Shown here one piece after another: positions 35,634 through 45,149 of a stretch of DNA of 64,000 nucleotides; the stretch's first letter is position 1, and every line of letters begins with the position of its first letter. Source of the DNA: SABY01 sp964523795 (GTDB lineage: Bacteria; Bacteroidota; Bacteroidia; Bacteroidales; 4484-276); the NCBI GenBank assembly GCA_964523795.1, contig CAZGAO010000006.1:39041-103040 (forward strand), in the 5' to 3' direction. The notes under the pieces were generated by a model. It ran no database searches and was not told the DNA's origin. It saw only the letters and a program-made list of their open reading frames with translations. The translations under genes were made by a program, and so were the position numbers.

Positions 35634-36896
35634 ATGGCTTTTATTTACAACCTCATCATTTACAGCTATCATCTGCTCATTCATGTTTCGGCCTTGTTCA
35701 ACAAAAAGGCTGTGCAATGGGTAGCCGGGCGTAAGGATATTTTTAAAAATCTCGCTTCACAAGTGGATACCAGCAAGCCTTTGGCCTGGTTTCACTGCGC
35801 CTCACTGGGCGAGTTTGAGCAGGGGCGCCCCCTGATCGAAGCCTTTGCCACAGCCTTTCCCGAATACAAAATCCTGCTCACCTTCTTTTCGCCCTCGGGC
35901 TATGAGGTGCGCAAAAACTACGCAGGAGCCGACTATATCTTTTACCTGCCCATCGATACGCGCGCTAATGCACGGAAGTTTTTGAAAATAGCCCAGCCTA
36001 AAATTGTCTTTTTTATCAAATATGAATATTGGTTTAATTATCTGATTGAATTAAAAAAACGGAATATCCCTGTTATCGGGGTTTCTTCAATTTTCAGACC
36101 GGGGCAGCGGTTTTTTAAATGGTATGGCCGGTGGCAGCTCAAGGTACTTCGCGGCTTCGACCATTTTTTTGTGCAAAACGAAACCTCGGCACAACTGCTT
36201 AAAGCGGCGGGTATTTCGCAGTTTACCCTTAGCGGTGATACGCGCTTCGACCGGGTAGCTGAAATTGCCGGCAAAGCCAAAGATTTTCCGTTAATTGAAA
36301 TATTTAAAGGCGATTCAAGAATTTTTATTGCCGGAAGTACCTGGCCAGCCGATGAAGAATTGATGCTCGAATTTATTCAGCAAAAATCGGAAAAACTAAA
36401 ATTCATCATCGCCCCGCACGAGGTGCATCCCGAGCGTATTGAGGCACTGATGAAGAAACTGCCAGCCGATAGCCTGCGTTTTTCGCAATTATCGGATGAC
36501 AATGCCAGCCTGGCGCAAGTAGTGGTGATCGATAACATTGGTATTTTATCGCACCTGTATCAATATTCCAGCCTTGCATTTATTGGTGGCGGTTTTGGCG
36601 TGGGCATACACAATATTTTGGAGGCAGCCACTTTTGGGCAGCCGGTGATTTTTGGTCCAAACTATCAAAAATTTGATGAAGCCCGCGAACTAGTGCAATT
36701 GAAAGGGGCCTTTAGTGTAAAGACGAAAAGTGAGTTTTTACAAATCGCACAGTATTTACTCAAGGCCTCAGAGTATTTGCAAACGACATCGAAAATATGC
36801 AGTGATTACGTACGTGAAAAAAAGGGAGCGACGGGGAAGATAATAGAATATGTAATTAATGGTAATTTGCGCTTCGCGCGTAATCCCGAAAAATAA
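35634..36896 (+). CDS. waaA: 3-deoxy-D-manno-octulosonic acid transferase
   Basis: Transfers Kdo from CMP-Kdo to lipid A precursor at the inner leaflet of the inner membrane (GT30 family). The 420-residue protein has an N-terminal membrane anchor (about 1-20), HCASLGEFEQGRPLIEAF near 55, FIKYEYWFNYLIELKKR near 128, an NETSAQLLKAAGI segment near 183 and the GT-B nucleotide site AFIGGGFGVGIHNILEAATFGQPVIFGPNYQKF near 322. The last ten residues (NLRFARNPEK) and the stop codon are encoded by a REP-like repeat that begins at 36865, so the original C-terminus has probably been replaced or extended. Confidence 0.93.
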   Translation: MAFIYNLIIYSYHLLIHVSALFNKKAVQWVAGRKDIFKNLASQVDTSKPLAWFHCASLGEFEQGRPLIEAFATAFPEYKILLTFFSPSGYEVRKNYAGADYIFYLPIDTRANARKFLKIAQPKIVFFIKYEYWFNYLIELKKRNIPVIGVSSIFRPGQRFFKWYGRWQLKVLRGFDHFFVQNETSAQLLKAAGISQFTLSGDTRFDRVAEIAGKAKDFPLIEIFKGDSRIFIAGSTWPADEELMLEFIQQKSEKLKFIIAPHEVHPERIEALMKKLPADSLRFSQLSDDNASLAQVVVIDNIGILSHLYQYSSLAFIGGGFGVGIHNILEAATFGQPVIFGPNYQKFDEARELVQLKGAFSVKTKSEFLQIAQYLLKASEYLQTTSKICSDYVREKKGATGKIIEYVINGNLRFARNPEK

Positions 36897-36972
36897 AAAA
36901 TCTTTGATTTTTGTAATTTTTCGAGGATGCACGAAAAACTATGAAATCGAAGATTTCTGGTTTTTCGGCATT
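36865..36972 (-). repeat. REP-like hairpin element, copy 3 (overlaps the 3' end of waaA)
   Basis: Starts with ATTTGCGCTTCGCGCG, the exact complement of the 16-bp end repeat of copy 1. It continues through TCCCGAAAAAT...TTTTTCGAGGATGC and ends GGTTTTTCGGCATT, collinear with the inverse of copy 1. It encodes the last ten waaA codons and its TAA. Confidence 0.7.
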
Positions 36973-37253
36973 GATGGTAATTCTCTTGATGATGTATGGG
37001 CAGGTCTCTCCTAAAGGGGATTGAGGGGTCGCGTGGGAATTGATAGTAATTTGTGGTCATTGGAGATCATTTATTGTAAAGGTTGAGATTTAGCTACTTA
37101 TTTTTATTTCTTACGATTCATATTTACAATTAATTACGCGAAGCAAATTACATCGAGCGAAGCGAGATAAATTACGCCCGCGGGGCAATTTACATCCGAG
37201 CGAAGCGAGGATAAATTCCATGCTAAGTATAGAAAATATTAAAAACAAAAATT
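36973..37253. repeat. Intergenic repeat-rich leader of mfd
   Basis: No gene. CGAGCGAAGCGAG occurs twice (37154-37166 and 37197-37209), each followed by (G)ATAAATT, and AATTACGC-type fragments of the REP-like family surround them. The mfd start lies in the AT-rich end of this region; no good promoter box was found. Confidence 0.45.
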
Positions 37254-40200
37254 TTGACGATTAACGAAATTCTCGAATTGTATGCCCAAAGTCCGGCAGT
37301 AAGGCAAATTGCTGATAAGCTTAGCGATGAGGCAATCGCACGCCTGCGAATCACCGGAAGCAAGGGATCGATGCGTTCCTTCGTGGCCGCATCTGTTTTG
37401 CAAACGGTAAGGGGCAATCAAATTTTTGTCCTTCCCGACAAGGAAACAGCAGCCTATTTTCATAACGACCTCGAAAGCCTTTTTGGCGAGCGCGACATGG
37501 AATACAGCAAGCGCAAGGTATTGTTTTTTCCTACCTCCTACAAACGCCCTTATGAAATCGAGCGCACCGATAGTTCCAACATCCTGCTGCGCAGCGAGGT
37601 GCTAAGCAAGCTCCACAGACGGCGGCGGGGCTTTGCGGTGGTAAGCTACCCCGAGGCTTTGGCCGAAAAAGTGGTGGACAAACATGTGATAGCTCAAAAC
37701 ACCCTCGTGGTGAAAAAAAGCGACAAGCTTTCGCTCGATTTTATGACCGAGGCTATGGTCGACCTGGAATTTGTTGAAGCCGATTTTGTGGTCGAGCCTG
37801 GGCAGTTTGCAGTTAGAGGCGGAATCCTCGACATTTTTTCCTTCTCGAGCGACTTCCCCTATCGTATCGAGTTTTTTGGCGATGAGGTAGAATCCATCCG
37901 AACTTTTGAACCGGGCAATCAGCTCTCGCTTACGATGCTCAACAGTATTTCGATAATGCCCGACCTGCAAAAACGTGAGCACAGCAAATCAAAGATTTCT
38001 TTTACAAAATTTCTTCCTGCCAACTCTGCATTCTGGTTCGATGATGTTAAGCTTACCATCGATCGCATGGATCACGAACTGGATAAGGCCATCCAGGCTT
38101 ACGATACTTTGAGCTTTGAGGATAGCCGTATCAACCCGGAAGGATTATTTATTTCGGGTGAGCACTTTTTTAGCGAAGTCCTGGATTTCTCTACCATCGA
38201 ATTTGGGCCGAAGAATATCCTGGAAACCAAAGCGGTTTTTAACTTTGAGGTACTGCCCCAGCCATCATTCAACAAAAACTTCGACCTGCTGACTTCGAGT
38301 CTGAACAATAATACAAAGTTGGGTTTCGATAATGTGATATTCGCGAGCAATCCCAAGCAAGCCAGCCGCCTGGAGGCCATTCTGGACGATGCCATCCAAA
38401 AAGGCACTGCCCCCGATAAGCTCGAATACCAAACCATCGCCTTACCTGTTCACGAAGGATTTATCGATAAAAGTAACAAGATAGCTTGCTTCACCGATCA
38501 TCAGATTTTCGATCGCTATCATCGTTTCCATCTGCGCGAAAGCCACAAAGGCAAAGAAGCACTCACGCTTAAAGAGATTTATGACTTGCAGCCTGGCGAC
38601 TATGTAACGCATATCGACCACGGCGTTGGGCGTTTCGATGGCCTGCAGTCCGTGGATAATCACGGCAAGGAACAAGAAGCCATTCGCCTGGTTTACGAAA
38701 ACGGAGACCTGCTTTATGTAAGCATCCACTCGCTGCATCGCATCGCCAAATTTGTGGGTAAGGAAGGCATCCCACCCAAGCTGAATAAGCTGGGAACCAA
38801 CAACTGGACAAGGCTGAAAGAGCGCACCAAGAAAAAGGTAAAAGATATTGCCAAAGACCTTATTAAATTATACGCCGAACGCAAATCCGCAAAAGGTTTT
38901 GCCTTTGCGCCCGACTCGTATTTGCAGCACGAACTCGAAGCTTCGTTTATATACGAGGATACACCCGATCAATATAAGTCAACGCAGGATGCCAAAGCCG
39001 ACATGGAAAAAGAATACCCCATGGATCGGCTCGTGTGTGGTGATGTGGGCTTTGGTAAAACCGAAGTAGCCATCCGCGCGGCTTTCAAAGCCGTTACCGA
39101 CAGCAAACAAGTGGCAATAATGGTTCCTACCACCATTCTTGCCCTTCAACATTATAAGACCTTTAAAAAACGCCTCGAAGATTTCCCGGTCAACGTGGAA
39201 TATATCAACCGCTTTAAAACACGAAAAGAGCAAACGCGGATTTTTAAAGATGTGGAAAGCGGTAAGTTGGATATTTTGATAGGAACGCATAAGTTGGTGT
39301 CGAAAGATATTAAGTTTAAAGACCTGGGCTTGCTTATCATCGATGAGGAACAAAAATTTGGCGTTTCGGTAAAAGAGAAACTCAAGCAGATGAAGGTGGA
39401 TGTGGATACGCTAACGCTGACGGCAACGCCCATCCCTCGTACTTTGCAGTTTTCGCTGATGGGCGCGCGCGACTTGTCGGTTATCAACACCCCGCCGCCC
39501 AATCGTATTCCTATACATACCGAGGTGCGCGGCTTTGGCGAGGAGCTGATAAGTCAGGCCATCAACTACGAGGTGGCTCGCAACGGCCAGGTTTATTTTG
39601 TGCATAACCGTGTGCAAAATATCCGCGATGTGGCGGACATGATACAAAAGTTTTGCCCAGGCGTTAAAATTGCTATAGGCCATGGCCAGATGGATGGCCC
39701 ACAATTAGAGAAGGTAATGCTCGACTTTATCGAAGGGGAGTTCGATGTGCTGGTGGCCACCACCATTATCGAAAACGGCCTGGACATACCCAACGCCAAC
39801 ACCATCATCATCAACGAAGCCCAAAACTTTGGCCTCAGCGATCTGCACCAGTTGCGTGGCCGTGTGGGGCGTGCAAACCGAAAGGCTTTCTGCTACCTCC
39901 TGTCGCCGCCGCTAATCAGCCTTACGCAGGAAGCCCGCAAGCGGCTGCGCGCCTTAGAGGAATTTTCAAACCTGGGCAGCGGCTTCAACATTGCCATGCG
40001 CGACCTGGATATACGTGGGGCTGGAAACCTGCTGGGTGGCGAACAAAGCGGATTTATCTCGGACATCGGCTACGAGATGTACCACAAAATACTGGACGAG
40101 GCCATGCTTGAGCTGCGTGAGGAGGAGTTTAAAGGTGTGTTTAGCGACCAGCCCGAAAAAGATTTTGTGCAGGATTGTCAGGTAGAAACCGACTTGCAGA

Positions 40201-40640
40201 TATTGATACCCAAATCGTATATTTCGGTTACCACCGAACGCCTTAGCCTGTACAAAGAGTTGGATAATATTGGTAACGAAGAGGGGCTTTTGCGCTTCGA
40301 GAAACGCATTACCGACCGTTTTGGCGTACCACCCGATGAAGTACATGACTTGCTAAATACCATTCGCCTGCGCTGGCTGGCCAAAAAAATTGGCTTTGAA
40401 AAACTGGTGCTGAAAAACGAGAAGCTGATCGGATATTTTGTGGGCGATGAGCAATCGAGCTATTATGGGTCGGCAGCATTTTCGCATATCCTCAATTATA
40501 TGAAACAAAATCCGGTAGCCTTTAAAATGGATCAGACCAAGCATAAACTTAGGTTGATTTTTAGCCGTGTAAGTTCAGTAAGGCAGGCTATTAAAGTGCT
40601 AAAGCCGCTGGTAAGAGCCACCGACCAAAGCGAAGGCTAA
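37254..40640 (+). CDS. mfd: Transcription-repair coupling factor
   Basis: A DNA translocase that removes stalled RNA polymerase from lesions and recruits UvrA. The 1128-residue protein has an N-terminal UvrB-like module (about 1-330; FFPTSYKRPYEIERTD, REGG-like VRGGILDIFSF), an RNA polymerase-interaction (CarD-like) domain (LQPGDYVTHIDHGVGRFDG near 445) and the RecG-like motor (VCGDVGFGKTEVAIRAAF near 597, LLIIDEEQKFGV, TATPIPRTLQFSLMGARDLS, QLRGRVGRANRKAFCYLL near 865). A C-terminal UvrA-regulating TRCF domain completes it. Translation must begin at TTG 37254, since an in-frame stop lies at 37230-37232 and no ATG intervenes. It converges with tatA, overlapping by 4 nt. Confidence 0.96.
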   Translation: MTINEILELYAQSPAVRQIADKLSDEAIARLRITGSKGSMRSFVAASVLQTVRGNQIFVLPDKETAAYFHNDLESLFGERDMEYSKRKVLFFPTSYKRPYEIERTDSSNILLRSEVLSKLHRRRRGFAVVSYPEALAEKVVDKHVIAQNTLVVKKSDKLSLDFMTEAMVDLEFVEADFVVEPGQFAVRGGILDIFSFSSDFPYRIEFFGDEVESIRTFEPGNQLSLTMLNSISIMPDLQKREHSKSKISFTKFLPANSAFWFDDVKLTIDRMDHELDKAIQAYDTLSFEDSRINPEGLFISGEHFFSEVLDFSTIEFGPKNILETKAVFNFEVLPQPSFNKNFDLLTSSLNNNTKLGFDNVIFASNPKQASRLEAILDDAIQKGTAPDKLEYQTIALPVHEGFIDKSNKIACFTDHQIFDRYHRFHLRESHKGKEALTLKEIYDLQPGDYVTHIDHGVGRFDGLQSVDNHGKEQEAIRLVYENGDLLYVSIHSLHRIAKFVGKEGIPPKLNKLGTNNWTRLKERTKKKVKDIAKDLIKLYAERKSAKGFAFAPDSYLQHELEASFIYEDTPDQYKSTQDAKADMEKEYPMDRLVCGDVGFGKTEVAIRAAFKAVTDSKQVAIMVPTTILALQHYKTFKKRLEDFPVNVEYINRFKTRKEQTRIFKDVESGKLDILIGTHKLVSKDIKFKDLGLLIIDEEQKFGVSVKEKLKQMKVDVDTLTLTATPIPRTLQFSLMGARDLSVINTPPPNRIPIHTEVRGFGEELISQAINYEVARNGQVYFVHNRVQNIRDVADMIQKFCPGVKIAIGHGQMDGPQLEKVMLDFIEGEFDVLVATTIIENGLDIPNANTIIINEAQNFGLSDLHQLRGRVGRANRKAFCYLLSPPLISLTQEARKRLRALEEFSNLGSGFNIAMRDLDIRGAGNLLGGEQSGFISDIGYEMYHKILDEAMLELREEEFKGVFSDQPEKDFVQDCQVETDLQILIPKSYISVTTERLSLYKELDNIGNEEGLLRFEKRITDRFGVPPDEVHDLLNTIRLRWLAKKIGFEKLVLKNEKLIGYFVGDEQSSYYGSAAFSHILNYMKQNPVAFKMDQTKHKLRLIFSRVSSVRQAIKVLKPLVRATDQSEG

Positions 40641-40828
40641 GCTTTCTTTTCGTCATCCTTTTTCTCGTCATCCTCGCTAACGCCTTTTTTAAATTCTTTG
40701 ATACCCTTTCCCATACCTTTCATCAATTCCGGGATTTTTTTGCCGCCAAAGAGCAGCAATACAATTACCAGGATAATAACGATTTCCATGGGGCCAAAGG
40801 TGAACATCAATATTTGCAATAGATTCAT
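40637..40828 (-). CDS. tatA: Sec-independent protein translocase TatA/TatE
   Basis: The pore-forming component of twin-arginine export. The 63-residue protein starts at ATG 40828 (MNLLQILMF); a TTG nine bases upstream is in frame. It has one membrane helix (MEIVIILVIVLLLFGG, with FGP just before it), the conserved F-G-G-K-K-I-P-E-L hinge, an amphipathic helix and a charged DE/K tail. No tatC is in the window. Its stop codon overlaps the mfd stop on the opposite strand. Confidence 0.9.
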   Translation of the reverse strand: MNLLQILMFTFGPMEIVIILVIVLLLFGGKKIPELMKGMGKGIKEFKKGVSEDDEKKDDEKKA

Positions 40829-40975
40829 GGTATTCAATTTTTAAAAAAGCAAAATTAGTGTATTTATTCAAAACGGCGTGAAATTAGGGTGAAAGAATGC
40901 CGGGAATAATAAAATCAATCTTAGCTTATTTTTTTTAATTTTGCTTTTAACAAGTCAAACAAAAAACCACAGCTG

Positions 40976-42364
40976 ATGAATACAAAAGATACCATCTGCG
41001 CACTGGCTACTCCGGCAGGAACCGGCGCAATAGCTATGATCAGGCTCTCGGGGTCTGGTTCTTTTTCAATCCTCGACAGGGTGTTTCGATCCCAAAAAAA
41101 AGGATTTACCATGGCTAAGGCCAAGAGCCACACCATCCATTTTGGTACTTTGGTAAACAAGGATGAACTGATTGATGAGGTTTTGGTTTTTGTTTATCGT
41201 CAGCCCCATTCTTACACCGGCGATGATGCGGCCGAAATTTCCTGTCATGGATCGCCCTATATCCAGCAAAAAGTTATCGAGCTGCTGATAAGCCACGGAG
41301 CTCGCATGGCTAATGCCGGCGAGTTTACTCTGCGAGCCTTCCTCAATGGCAAATTCGACCTCTCGCAGGCCGAAGCCGTGGCCGACCTTATTGCGTCCAA
41401 CTCCCGCTATTCGCACGACCTGGCCTTGGATCAGATGCGTGGTGGCTTTTCGGATAAGATAAAACAACTGCGCTCGGAACTTGTCGATTTTGCCTCCCTT
41501 ATCGAGCTGGAGCTTGACTTCGCGGAAGAGGATCTGGAGTTTGCCGACCGCAGCAAAATCATGGATATTTTATCTAAACTAAAAAAAGAAATATCTGCCC
41601 TGCTTAATTCTTTTTCGATTGGCAACGTACTGAAAAAGGGTATTCCGGTGGCCATCGTAGGAAAGCCCAATGTGGGAAAATCTACCTTGCTCAACACCAT
41701 CTTGCAGGAAGAAAAAGCCATCGTTTCCGAAATACCCGGCACCACCCGCGACAGCATCGAGGATACCATTATCATCGATGGCATTGCCTTCCGCTTTATC
41801 GATACTGCCGGGCTGCGTGTGTCAGATGATACGGTAGAAACCATCGGCATCGAACGTACTCATGCCAAAATAAAACAAGCCAAAATCATCCTCTTTGTTT
41901 TTGATGCAGCCACAAGCAGCGTGGAAGCCATGCGTGAAGTTTTGGACGAACACCGCCACCTGCTCGAAGACCCCGGCAAGCGCATAATCCTTATCGGAAA
42001 TAAAATAGACCAGATGGTGGAAATGCCCAAGGGATTTAAAGATTTGGTGGAACTGGAGACCATTTTTATTTCGGCCAAGCGTAAAGAAAACATCAACCTG
42101 ATTTCCGACAGTCTGCTCAAATCGGTGGACATCGGTCAGATTGGCGACAACACCATTGTTTCCAACGCCCGGCACTACGAAGCACTCAGCAACTCGCTGA
42201 AGTCGATTAGGGAAATTGAGCAGGGATTCAAAAAAGGAATACCCTCCGATTTGATCGCCACCGACATCCGCCAGGCACTCTATCACCTTGGAAGTATCAC
42301 TGGGGAAGTATCTACGGAGGAAATTTTGGGTAATATTTTTGGGAAGTTTTGCATAGGAAAGTGA
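40976..42364 (+). CDS. mnmE: tRNA-5-carboxymethylaminomethyluridine-34 GTPase MnmE
   Basis: With MnmG it modifies U34 in tRNAs reading purine-ending two-codon boxes. The 462-residue protein has the N-terminal folate-binding domain (NTKDTICALATPAGTGAIAMIRLSG). A helical domain surrounds the G domain (about 220-385) with G1 VGKPNVGKST, G2/G3 GTTRD and DTAGLR, and G4 NKID. It ends with the catalytic C-terminal motif FCIGK. All motifs are intact. TAATTTTG at 40936-40943 is a possible -7 box 32 nt before the ATG. Confidence 0.97.
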   Translation: MNTKDTICALATPAGTGAIAMIRLSGSGSFSILDRVFRSQKKGFTMAKAKSHTIHFGTLVNKDELIDEVLVFVYRQPHSYTGDDAAEISCHGSPYIQQKVIELLISHGARMANAGEFTLRAFLNGKFDLSQAEAVADLIASNSRYSHDLALDQMRGGFSDKIKQLRSELVDFASLIELELDFAEEDLEFADRSKIMDILSKLKKEISALLNSFSIGNVLKKGIPVAIVGKPNVGKSTLLNTILQEEKAIVSEIPGTTRDSIEDTIIIDGIAFRFIDTAGLRVSDDTVETIGIERTHAKIKQAKIILFVFDAATSSVEAMREVLDEHRHLLEDPGKRIILIGNKIDQMVEMPKGFKDLVELETIFISAKRKENINLISDSLLKSVDIGQIGDNTIVSNARHYEALSNSLKSIREIEQGFKKGIPSDLIATDIRQALYHLGSITGEVSTEEILGNIFGKFCIGK

Positions 42365-42484
42365 GAATGGTTATCCGTTAACAGTTATCCGTTAATAGTT
42401 ATTCGTATGTTTTTTTCGGGAAATATAGTGCATCGGCAAACTTTTTAAATATGTCGATCTTCCTGGTTAATAATAAATGAAATC

Positions 42485-42994
42485 ATGCAATTGCAACTTA
42501 TCCAAAACAAAATTTATGAAATTCGGGGGCAAAGGGTCATGTTGGATTTTGATCTGGCTGAGCTTTACGAAGTTGAAACCAAAAACTTAAACCTTGCAGT
42601 AAAAAGGAATTTGGAACGATTTCCAAAAGACTTTATGTTTCAACTTGACAAAAAGGAATGGGACGGTTTGAGGTTGCAAATTGAAACCTCAAAGGGCAGG
42701 GGAGGAACAAGATATTTACCGTATGCCTTTACCGAACAAGGTTTGGCGATGTTGAGCGGAGTTTTAAATTCGAAAAAAGCAATTCAGGTAAATATCGCCA
42801 TCATGCGGGCATTTGTGTATATCCGCCAATACGCGCTAAACCATAAAGATTTGACAGAAAAGCTAAAGGAACTGGAAAGCAAATACGATATGCAGTTTGA
42901 AGGGGTGCATGAGGCCATCGACTATTTGCTGCAAAAAGACCATCAGGAAGTCGAGCAAAAAGAGCGTAAAAGAATTGGATACAAAACGGATTAA
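42485..42994 (+). CDS. ORF6N domain protein, copy 1
   Basis: A 169-residue protein. The N-terminal ORF6N domain (about 1-95; IQNKIYEIRGQRVMLDFDLA, ELYEVETKNLNLAVKRNLER, RYLPYAFTEQGLAMLSGVLN) is of phage or mobile-element origin and is thought to bind DNA. A helical region (INIAIMRAFVYIRQYAL-like, then a coiled coil ELESKYDMQF) completes it. Three tandem copies follow one another at about 520-nt intervals; this one appears intact. Function unknown. Confidence 0.85.
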   Translation: MQLQLIQNKIYEIRGQRVMLDFDLAELYEVETKNLNLAVKRNLERFPKDFMFQLDKKEWDGLRLQIETSKGRGGTRYLPYAFTEQGLAMLSGVLNSKKAIQVNIAIMRAFVYIRQYALNHKDLTEKLKELESKYDMQFEGVHEAIDYLLQKDHQEVEQKERKRIGYKTD

Positions 42995-43003
42995 AACAAA
43001 AAA

Positions 43004-43516
43004 AGGGAACTACAACTTATCCAAAGCAAAATTTACGAAGTACGAGGGCAAAGAGTCATGCTGGATTTTGACCTGGCAGAACTGTATGAAGTTGAGGCAA
43101 GGGTTTTAAATCAAGCGGTTAAAAGAAATCTAAAACGCTTCCCAATTGATTTTATGTTCAAACTTACAAAAAGTGAGTGGGAAACTATGTCATCACAAAT
43201 TGTGATGACATACCCAAATTAACGTCCAAAGGCAGCTCCCCCATCTGCTTTTACCGAACAAGGGTTGGCGATGTTGAGCGGGGTACTAAATTCAGATAAA
43301 GCCATTGAGGTGAATATTATGATTATGAGAGCATTTGTTCTTATTAGGCATTATGCGCTTTCACACAAGGAATTAACAGAAAAGTTAAAGGAACTGGAAA
43401 GTAAATACGATATGCAATTTAAGGGTGTGCATGAAGCCATCGACTATTTGCTGCAAAAAGATAGCCAGGAAGTCCAGCAAAAAGAACGTAAAAGAATTGG
43501 ATACAAAACGGATTAA
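43004..43516 (+). pseudogene. ORF6N domain protein, copy 2, inactivated
   Basis: Collinear with copies 1 and 3 over 170 codons, but the start codon is AGG (43004-43006) where copy 3 has ATG in the same sequence context, and TAA replaces an expected Lys codon at 43220-43222 (...MTYPN-stop-RPKAAPPSAFTEQG). The rest of the frame stays open to 43516, so the damage is recent and limited to two sites. The C-terminal 45 codons are almost identical to copy 1. Confidence 0.85.
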
Positions 43517-43526
43517 AAACAAAAAA

Positions 43527-44033
43527 ATGGAACTACAACTTATCCAAAACAAAATTTACGAAGTACGAGGGCAAAGGGTCATGCTTGATTTTGACCTGGC
43601 AGAATTGTACGAAACTGAAACGAAATATCTAAAGCGTTCAGTTAAGATGAACATTAAAAGGTTCCCTCCTGATTTTATGTTCGCGTTGACTAAAGTTGAA
43701 TGGGATTCTTTGAGGTGCAATTTTAGCACCTCAAACAATAGAGGGGGGATAAGGTATTTACCGTTTGCCTTTACTGAACAAGGCGTATCCATGCTTTCAA
43801 GTGTTTTAAAAAGCGACAAAGCTATCGATGTAAATATCGCTATTATGAGGGCATTTGTATTTATTCGTCAATACGCGCTTAGTCATAAAGATTTGACTGT
43901 AAAACTTAAGCAGTTGGAAAGCAAATACGATATGGAGTTTGAAGGTGTGTATGAGGCTTTGGATTATCTGATAGCAAAGGATAAACAAGAAAAAGAGCAG
44001 ATAGCGCCTAAACGTATCGGGTATCGAAATTAA
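43527..44033 (+). CDS. ORF6N domain protein, copy 3
   Basis: A 168-residue protein starting at ATG 43527 (MELQLIQNKIYEVRGQRVML). It has the same plan as copy 1 but a more divergent middle (ETETKYLKRSVKMNIKRFPPD, SMLSSVLKSDKAIDVN) and a different tail (KQEKEQIAPKRIGYRN). It begins 10 nt after the stop of the dead copy. The helical second half keeps VNIAIMRAFVFIRQYALSHK. Confidence 0.85.
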   Translation: MELQLIQNKIYEVRGQRVMLDFDLAELYETETKYLKRSVKMNIKRFPPDFMFALTKVEWDSLRCNFSTSNNRGGIRYLPFAFTEQGVSMLSSVLKSDKAIDVNIAIMRAFVFIRQYALSHKDLTVKLKQLESKYDMEFEGVYEALDYLIAKDKQEKEQIAPKRIGYRN

Positions 44034-44245
44034 TCAGCAGAATCAATCAACATAATTTTTGTAAATTAATATTACAGCCAATAAAATTGGATTGGCAGGG
44101 GCTTATCACAAATTGCTTTTTTTATCCCAACTTATGTTAAAAACAATACCCTAAATGAATTATCATTCTACTTTAGCGCAGAATCAATCTAAATAGCACT
44201 TCGTTTTGTTTTGATTTATAATTACTAACGAAAAATATTTTGTTT

Positions 44246-45058
44246 ATGACTGCCCAAAGAATTCTTGTTCCGATCGATTTTTCCGAGGTTTCTAAAAATG
44301 CTCTGGCTCTTGCTATTTCTATTGCCCTAAAGAGCCAAAGCCAGGTTTCTTTATTTAATGTTGAAAACAGCAGTTCCACCAAAAATGCCCTTGAAAAAAT
44401 GAAGCATTTGGTAGCTGAATTACCTGCAGAAGCAAGTGTTGAATTTGATTTTGAGGTGAGTCAGGGTGCTGTGTTGAAAGAAATTTCTCGGATAGCCAGG
44501 CCGGGTGATTACAAAATGATTGTGATCGGAAGTCATGGTTATAAAAGTATAAGGGAAGTAATATTTGGCGTGGATATCCTCAAGTTGCTAAAAGCAGTGT
44601 CCATTCCTGCTCTCACCATCCAGCATAATTATGCGATGCCCAAATCGGGTTTCGAGCGTATTTTGTTGCCTCTCGCGCCTCACAAAATCTTCGATAAACA
44701 GATTGAAGCAGTGATTGTATTTGCTGAAATGTACAATTCAGAAGTGCATATTTATGCTTCTGAGAAACATGGCCTGGAATTGCTCGATCCTACCAAAGCC
44801 AACCTTAAGCAGGCTGTTGCTACCATGCAAAACCGAAACATCAGGCATAAGGTGATAATGGAAAGCCCGGAATCTTTTTCGATTGGATTCGGCAAACACA
44901 TCCTGGATTATGCCGAAAGGGCAGACATTCACCTGATTTCCATAATTGCAGATGCCTCGAAAGAACATGCCTACATTGCCGATACCGACAAAACAACCTT
45001 GCTCACCAATGCGCTGAATATTCCGGTACTTTCGGTAAGCGAAAAATGCGAGCAGTAG
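44246..45058 (+). CDS. Universal stress protein, tandem UspA domains
   Basis: A 270-residue protein starting at ATG 44246 (MTAQRILVPIDFSEVSKNAL). Domain 1 (about 1-135) carries KMIVIGSHGYKSIREVIFGVDILKLLKAVSIPALTI, where the G-x2-G-x9-G(S/T) ATP motif is only partly kept. Domain 2 (about 140-270) is shorter and more divergent (RILLPLAPHK...). The tandem arrangement is common in Bacteroidota. It probably binds nucleotides in stress or growth arrest, without known catalysis. It stands alone between the ORF6N cluster and a regulator relic. Confidence 0.9.
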   Translation: MTAQRILVPIDFSEVSKNALALAISIALKSQSQVSLFNVENSSSTKNALEKMKHLVAELPAEASVEFDFEVSQGAVLKEISRIARPGDYKMIVIGSHGYKSIREVIFGVDILKLLKAVSIPALTIQHNYAMPKSGFERILLPLAPHKIFDKQIEAVIVFAEMYNSEVHIYASEKHGLELLDPTKANLKQAVATMQNRNIRHKVIMESPESFSIGFGKHILDYAERADIHLISIIADASKEHAYIADTDKTTLLTNALNIPVLSVSEKCEQ

Positions 45059-45149
45059 TTATTTCATTCTTTAGTGCGTTAGTTCATCGATCAGCTTTTT
45101 TTTTGAATTTTGCAATTGACTGTTTCACTCCAAAAAAGGAATTATAATT

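Noticed and set aside
42485..44033. A prophage based on ORF6N genes
   Set aside because: No integrase, capsid, terminase or lysis gene is found nearby.
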